NCBI GenBank assembly: GCA_034506255.1
Contig: JAPDPX010000007.1
Span: 372,001 to 436,000 of the forward strand
Direction of reading: 5' to 3'
Source of the DNA: a candidate division KSB1 bacterium
GTDB lineage: Bacteria; Zhuqueibacterota; Zhuqueibacteria; Zhuqueibacterales; Zhuqueibacteraceae
DNA: 64,000 nucleotides
The notes under the pieces are model-generated. The model saw only the letters and a program-made list of their open reading frames with translations, did not search any database and was not told the origin of the DNA. Shown piece by piece: positions 62,353 through 64,000 of the stretch (positions are counted from its first letter, which is position 1; the number at the start of each line of letters is the position of its first letter). Both the position numbers and the translations under genes were made by a program.

Positions 62353-63480
62353 TCAGCCTTGCGTGGTCAGCAAAACTTCCATGTCGGTATAGTCGCTCTT
62401 CGTCATCTCGGACACCCCCAGTTGCGTGCTGTGGCCGTTGTAGAGATAAATGCCCCGGCGCAACGGCGACAGGCTGCGCAGCGCGGCCTCCAGGCCGTCA
62501 TTGGCCACCTCCAGCACCCAGGGCAGCACGGCATTGTTCAGGGCGTGGGAAGCGGTGCGCGCCACCGACGCCGGAATGTTGGGCACGCAATAGTGAATGA
62601 CGCCGTGTTGCACAAAAGTCGGGGAGGAAAGCGTGGTGGGCCGGCTGGTGGCGACACACCCGCCCTGGTCAATCGAGACATCAATGATCACCGACCCGGG
62701 CTTCATCTTCTTGACCATCTCCTCGGTCACCAGGCTGGGCGGCCGGCGCCCGGGAATCAACACGGCACCGATCAGGACATCGGCAAGGCGGGCCCAGCGC
62801 TCCACCAGCAGCGGCGTGATCACCGTGGTCGCCACGCGCTTGTCCAGCAGGCGGTCGGCAGCGCGCAGCTTGTCGAGATTCTTGTCCATCACCAAAACCT
62901 GCGCCCCGAGCGCGGAAAAGGCGCGCGCCGCGTTGAAGCCCACCACGCCGGCGCCCAAAATGACGACCGTCGCCGGGGTCACGCCCGAAACGCCCGCAAG
63001 CGTGATGCCGCGGCCGCCATACTCGCTTTCCAGCAGCCGGCCGGCGATTTGCGGCAGCAGATTGCCCGCAATTTCACTCATGGCGGTGAGCACCGGCAGA
63101 TTGCCATCCGGCTGCTCGATGAATTCGTAGCCAATGGCGGCCACTTTTTTCTGCAACAGGGTTCGGAGCACAGAGGCGCGCGTGATGCCGATGCCGAGCA
63201 GCGAGAAAATCACCTTGCCGGCCTCGAGGTAGCGACATTCCTCCTCGGTGGGCGGCTGCACTTTGACGATGAGCTGCGAGCGCCGGAAGACCTCCTCTCC
63301 CGAAAAAACGATCTGTGCACCGACTTGCTGGAATTCCTGATCCGTGAAGCCGCAAGTTTTGCCCGCGTCCTTCTCCACGTGAACCACGTGCCCTTCCTGC
63401 ACCAGGGCAAACACGCCCACGGGGGTCAGGCCGACGCGGCGCTCCTCGATGGAGGTTTCTTTGGGAATCCCGATGTTCAT
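62353..63480 (-). CDS. ald: Alanine dehydrogenase
   Basis: 375 residues. It begins MNIGIPKETSIEERRVGLTP; the NAD fold has VILGAGVVGFNAARAFSALGAQVLVMD, with the substrate region VIIDVSIDQGGCVATSRPTT and HYCVPNIPASVARTAS. Full length for Ald; transhydrogenase PntAA is excluded by the DQGGC-TSRPTT signature and the length. Reversible deamination of L-alanine to pyruvate and ammonia with NAD. AAAGGAGAG lies upstream of the ATG. Confidence 0.92.
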   Translation of the reverse strand: MNIGIPKETSIEERRVGLTPVGVFALVQEGHVVHVEKDAGKTCGFTDQEFQQVGAQIVFSGEEVFRRSQLIVKVQPPTEEECRYLEAGKVIFSLLGIGITRASVLRTLLQKKVAAIGYEFIEQPDGNLPVLTAMSEIAGNLLPQIAGRLLESEYGGRGITLAGVSGVTPATVVILGAGVVGFNAARAFSALGAQVLVMDKNLDKLRAADRLLDKRVATTVITPLLVERWARLADVLIGAVLIPGRRPPSLVTEEMVKKMKPGSVIIDVSIDQGGCVATSRPTTLSSPTFVQHGVIHYCVPNIPASVARTASHALNNAVLPWVLEVANDGLEAALRSLSPLRRGIYLYNGHSTQLGVSEMTKSDYTDMEVLLTTQG

Positions 63481-64000
63481 GCTTCTCTCCTTTCATGGAT
63501 ATGGCTGTCCGGCGCGAAGCGTGGCACCGCACGCCGAAGCCCAGCGGTGACGCGACGGCTGCTTTTGCCCTAACCCGGGCCACCCTGGCCGCTGCCGACG
63601 GGCCGGTTCGACATTCATCACCCGCGCGGCCTTGCCGGCAACCAGCCGGCAATCTTGTTCGACGCCTGATGCAGAACGTCGCGCAGCTCTTCGAAAGTGT
63701 CACACTGCTCTGCCCACTCTCGTGCCACCCTGCCCGAGGCCGATTTATCATCGTGACAACAGCCTGGTGTGAAATTTATTTCATACTCCAGCGAGCCACT
63801 CCTGAAATGGCAAAGGTGGCGAGTGAGCAAACCGCAAATTGCCAATCTTCAAGAAGTATGCCGCTATTGCAGCAGCAGGGAGAGGAAAAAACATTGGGAA
63901 AACAGACGCTTGAACCGGTGACCGCCCGCCCAAGCTTGGTCGTTTTCCCACAATTGCAAATTCACCCGTCTTTTTTCGCAAGCCCGGCAATCTGCAGGAT
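63481..64000. other. Gene-free right end
   Basis: About 520 bases upstream of ald with no supported gene. A TGGCACG at 63728-63722 on the minus strand resembles a sigma-54 -24 element, but the -12 is poor. A neighbouring gene may begin beyond the window. Confidence 0.5.

Noticed and set aside
63709-63731. Possible sigma-54 promoter on the minus strand (TGGCACG)
   Set aside because: The -12 half (TTGC) is missing at the correct spacing.

Overview
The window is high-GC bacterial chromosome with normal bacterial genes and two tRNAs. The translated proteins suggest a Gram-negative member of the FCB assemblage, possibly KSB1- or Calditrichota-like: a PorV/PorQ-type outer-membrane protein, a secretin, Wzi/Wzz capsule proteins, a CcmH protein, a Bacteroidetes-style arginine locus, and 2-oxoacid:ferredoxin oxidoreductase together with formate-THF ligase. 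That placement is inference from protein resemblance only. Almost every gene is on the minus strand. The very long plus-strand open frames opposite them are codon-bias shadows.

Layout. 1-7553: a serine beta-lactamase-like/D-Ala-D-Ala dipeptidase fusion that runs off the left edge, a divergent M2 (ACE-type) dipeptidyl carboxypeptidase lipoprotein, and two PLP enzymes. 8041-15976: a surface-polysaccharide operon (Wzz, Wzi-like, DinB-like, Gfo/Idh dehydrogenase, LbetaH acyltransferase, DegT aminotransferase, GT4), resembling a 3-(acyl)amino-sugar pathway. 16199-18931: pyrimidine-nucleoside phosphorylase, a deoxyribose-phosphate aldolase with a Cys-rich N-terminal extension, and a microcompartment vertex protein (EutN/CcmL), suggesting deoxynucleoside catabolism with acetaldehyde confinement. 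19172-25648: a beta-hydroxyacid dehydrogenase, PorV-like protein, tRNA-Thr and tRNA-Phe, a PH-like membrane protein, a membrane-anchored GH1 and a penicillin-acylase relative. 26283-42478: a 16-kb type IV pilus/type II secretion-like operon. 44276-48021: a GT2, a Ser/Thr kinase and a sigma-54 activator. 48413-53287: arginine genes argB, argD, argC and a GNAT-argG fusion. 53590-63480: an Ig-like lipoprotein, fhs, korB and korCA, a CcmH variant, a CoA-transferase and alanine dehydrogenase.

The most unusual locus is the pilus operon. Six pilin-like proteins start directly with Met-Gly or Met-Ala followed by the hydrophobic helix, so the prepilin leader would be only two residues, and the three main pilin-like proteins lack the usual Glu5. 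PilM- and PilN-like regions are fused and carry SPOR-like repeats. PilO carries a PilP-like tail. A TPR/WD40/zinc-knuckle protein closes the operon. Upstream of it, 42588-42779 holds three consecutive inverted repeats; read on the operon strand, the last contains two hairpins with AGGAA and AGGAG loops, the kind of loop bound by CsrA/RsmA.

Three dispersed intergenic repeat families (here called A, B and C) occupy most of the larger gaps. They explain several small spurious open frames.
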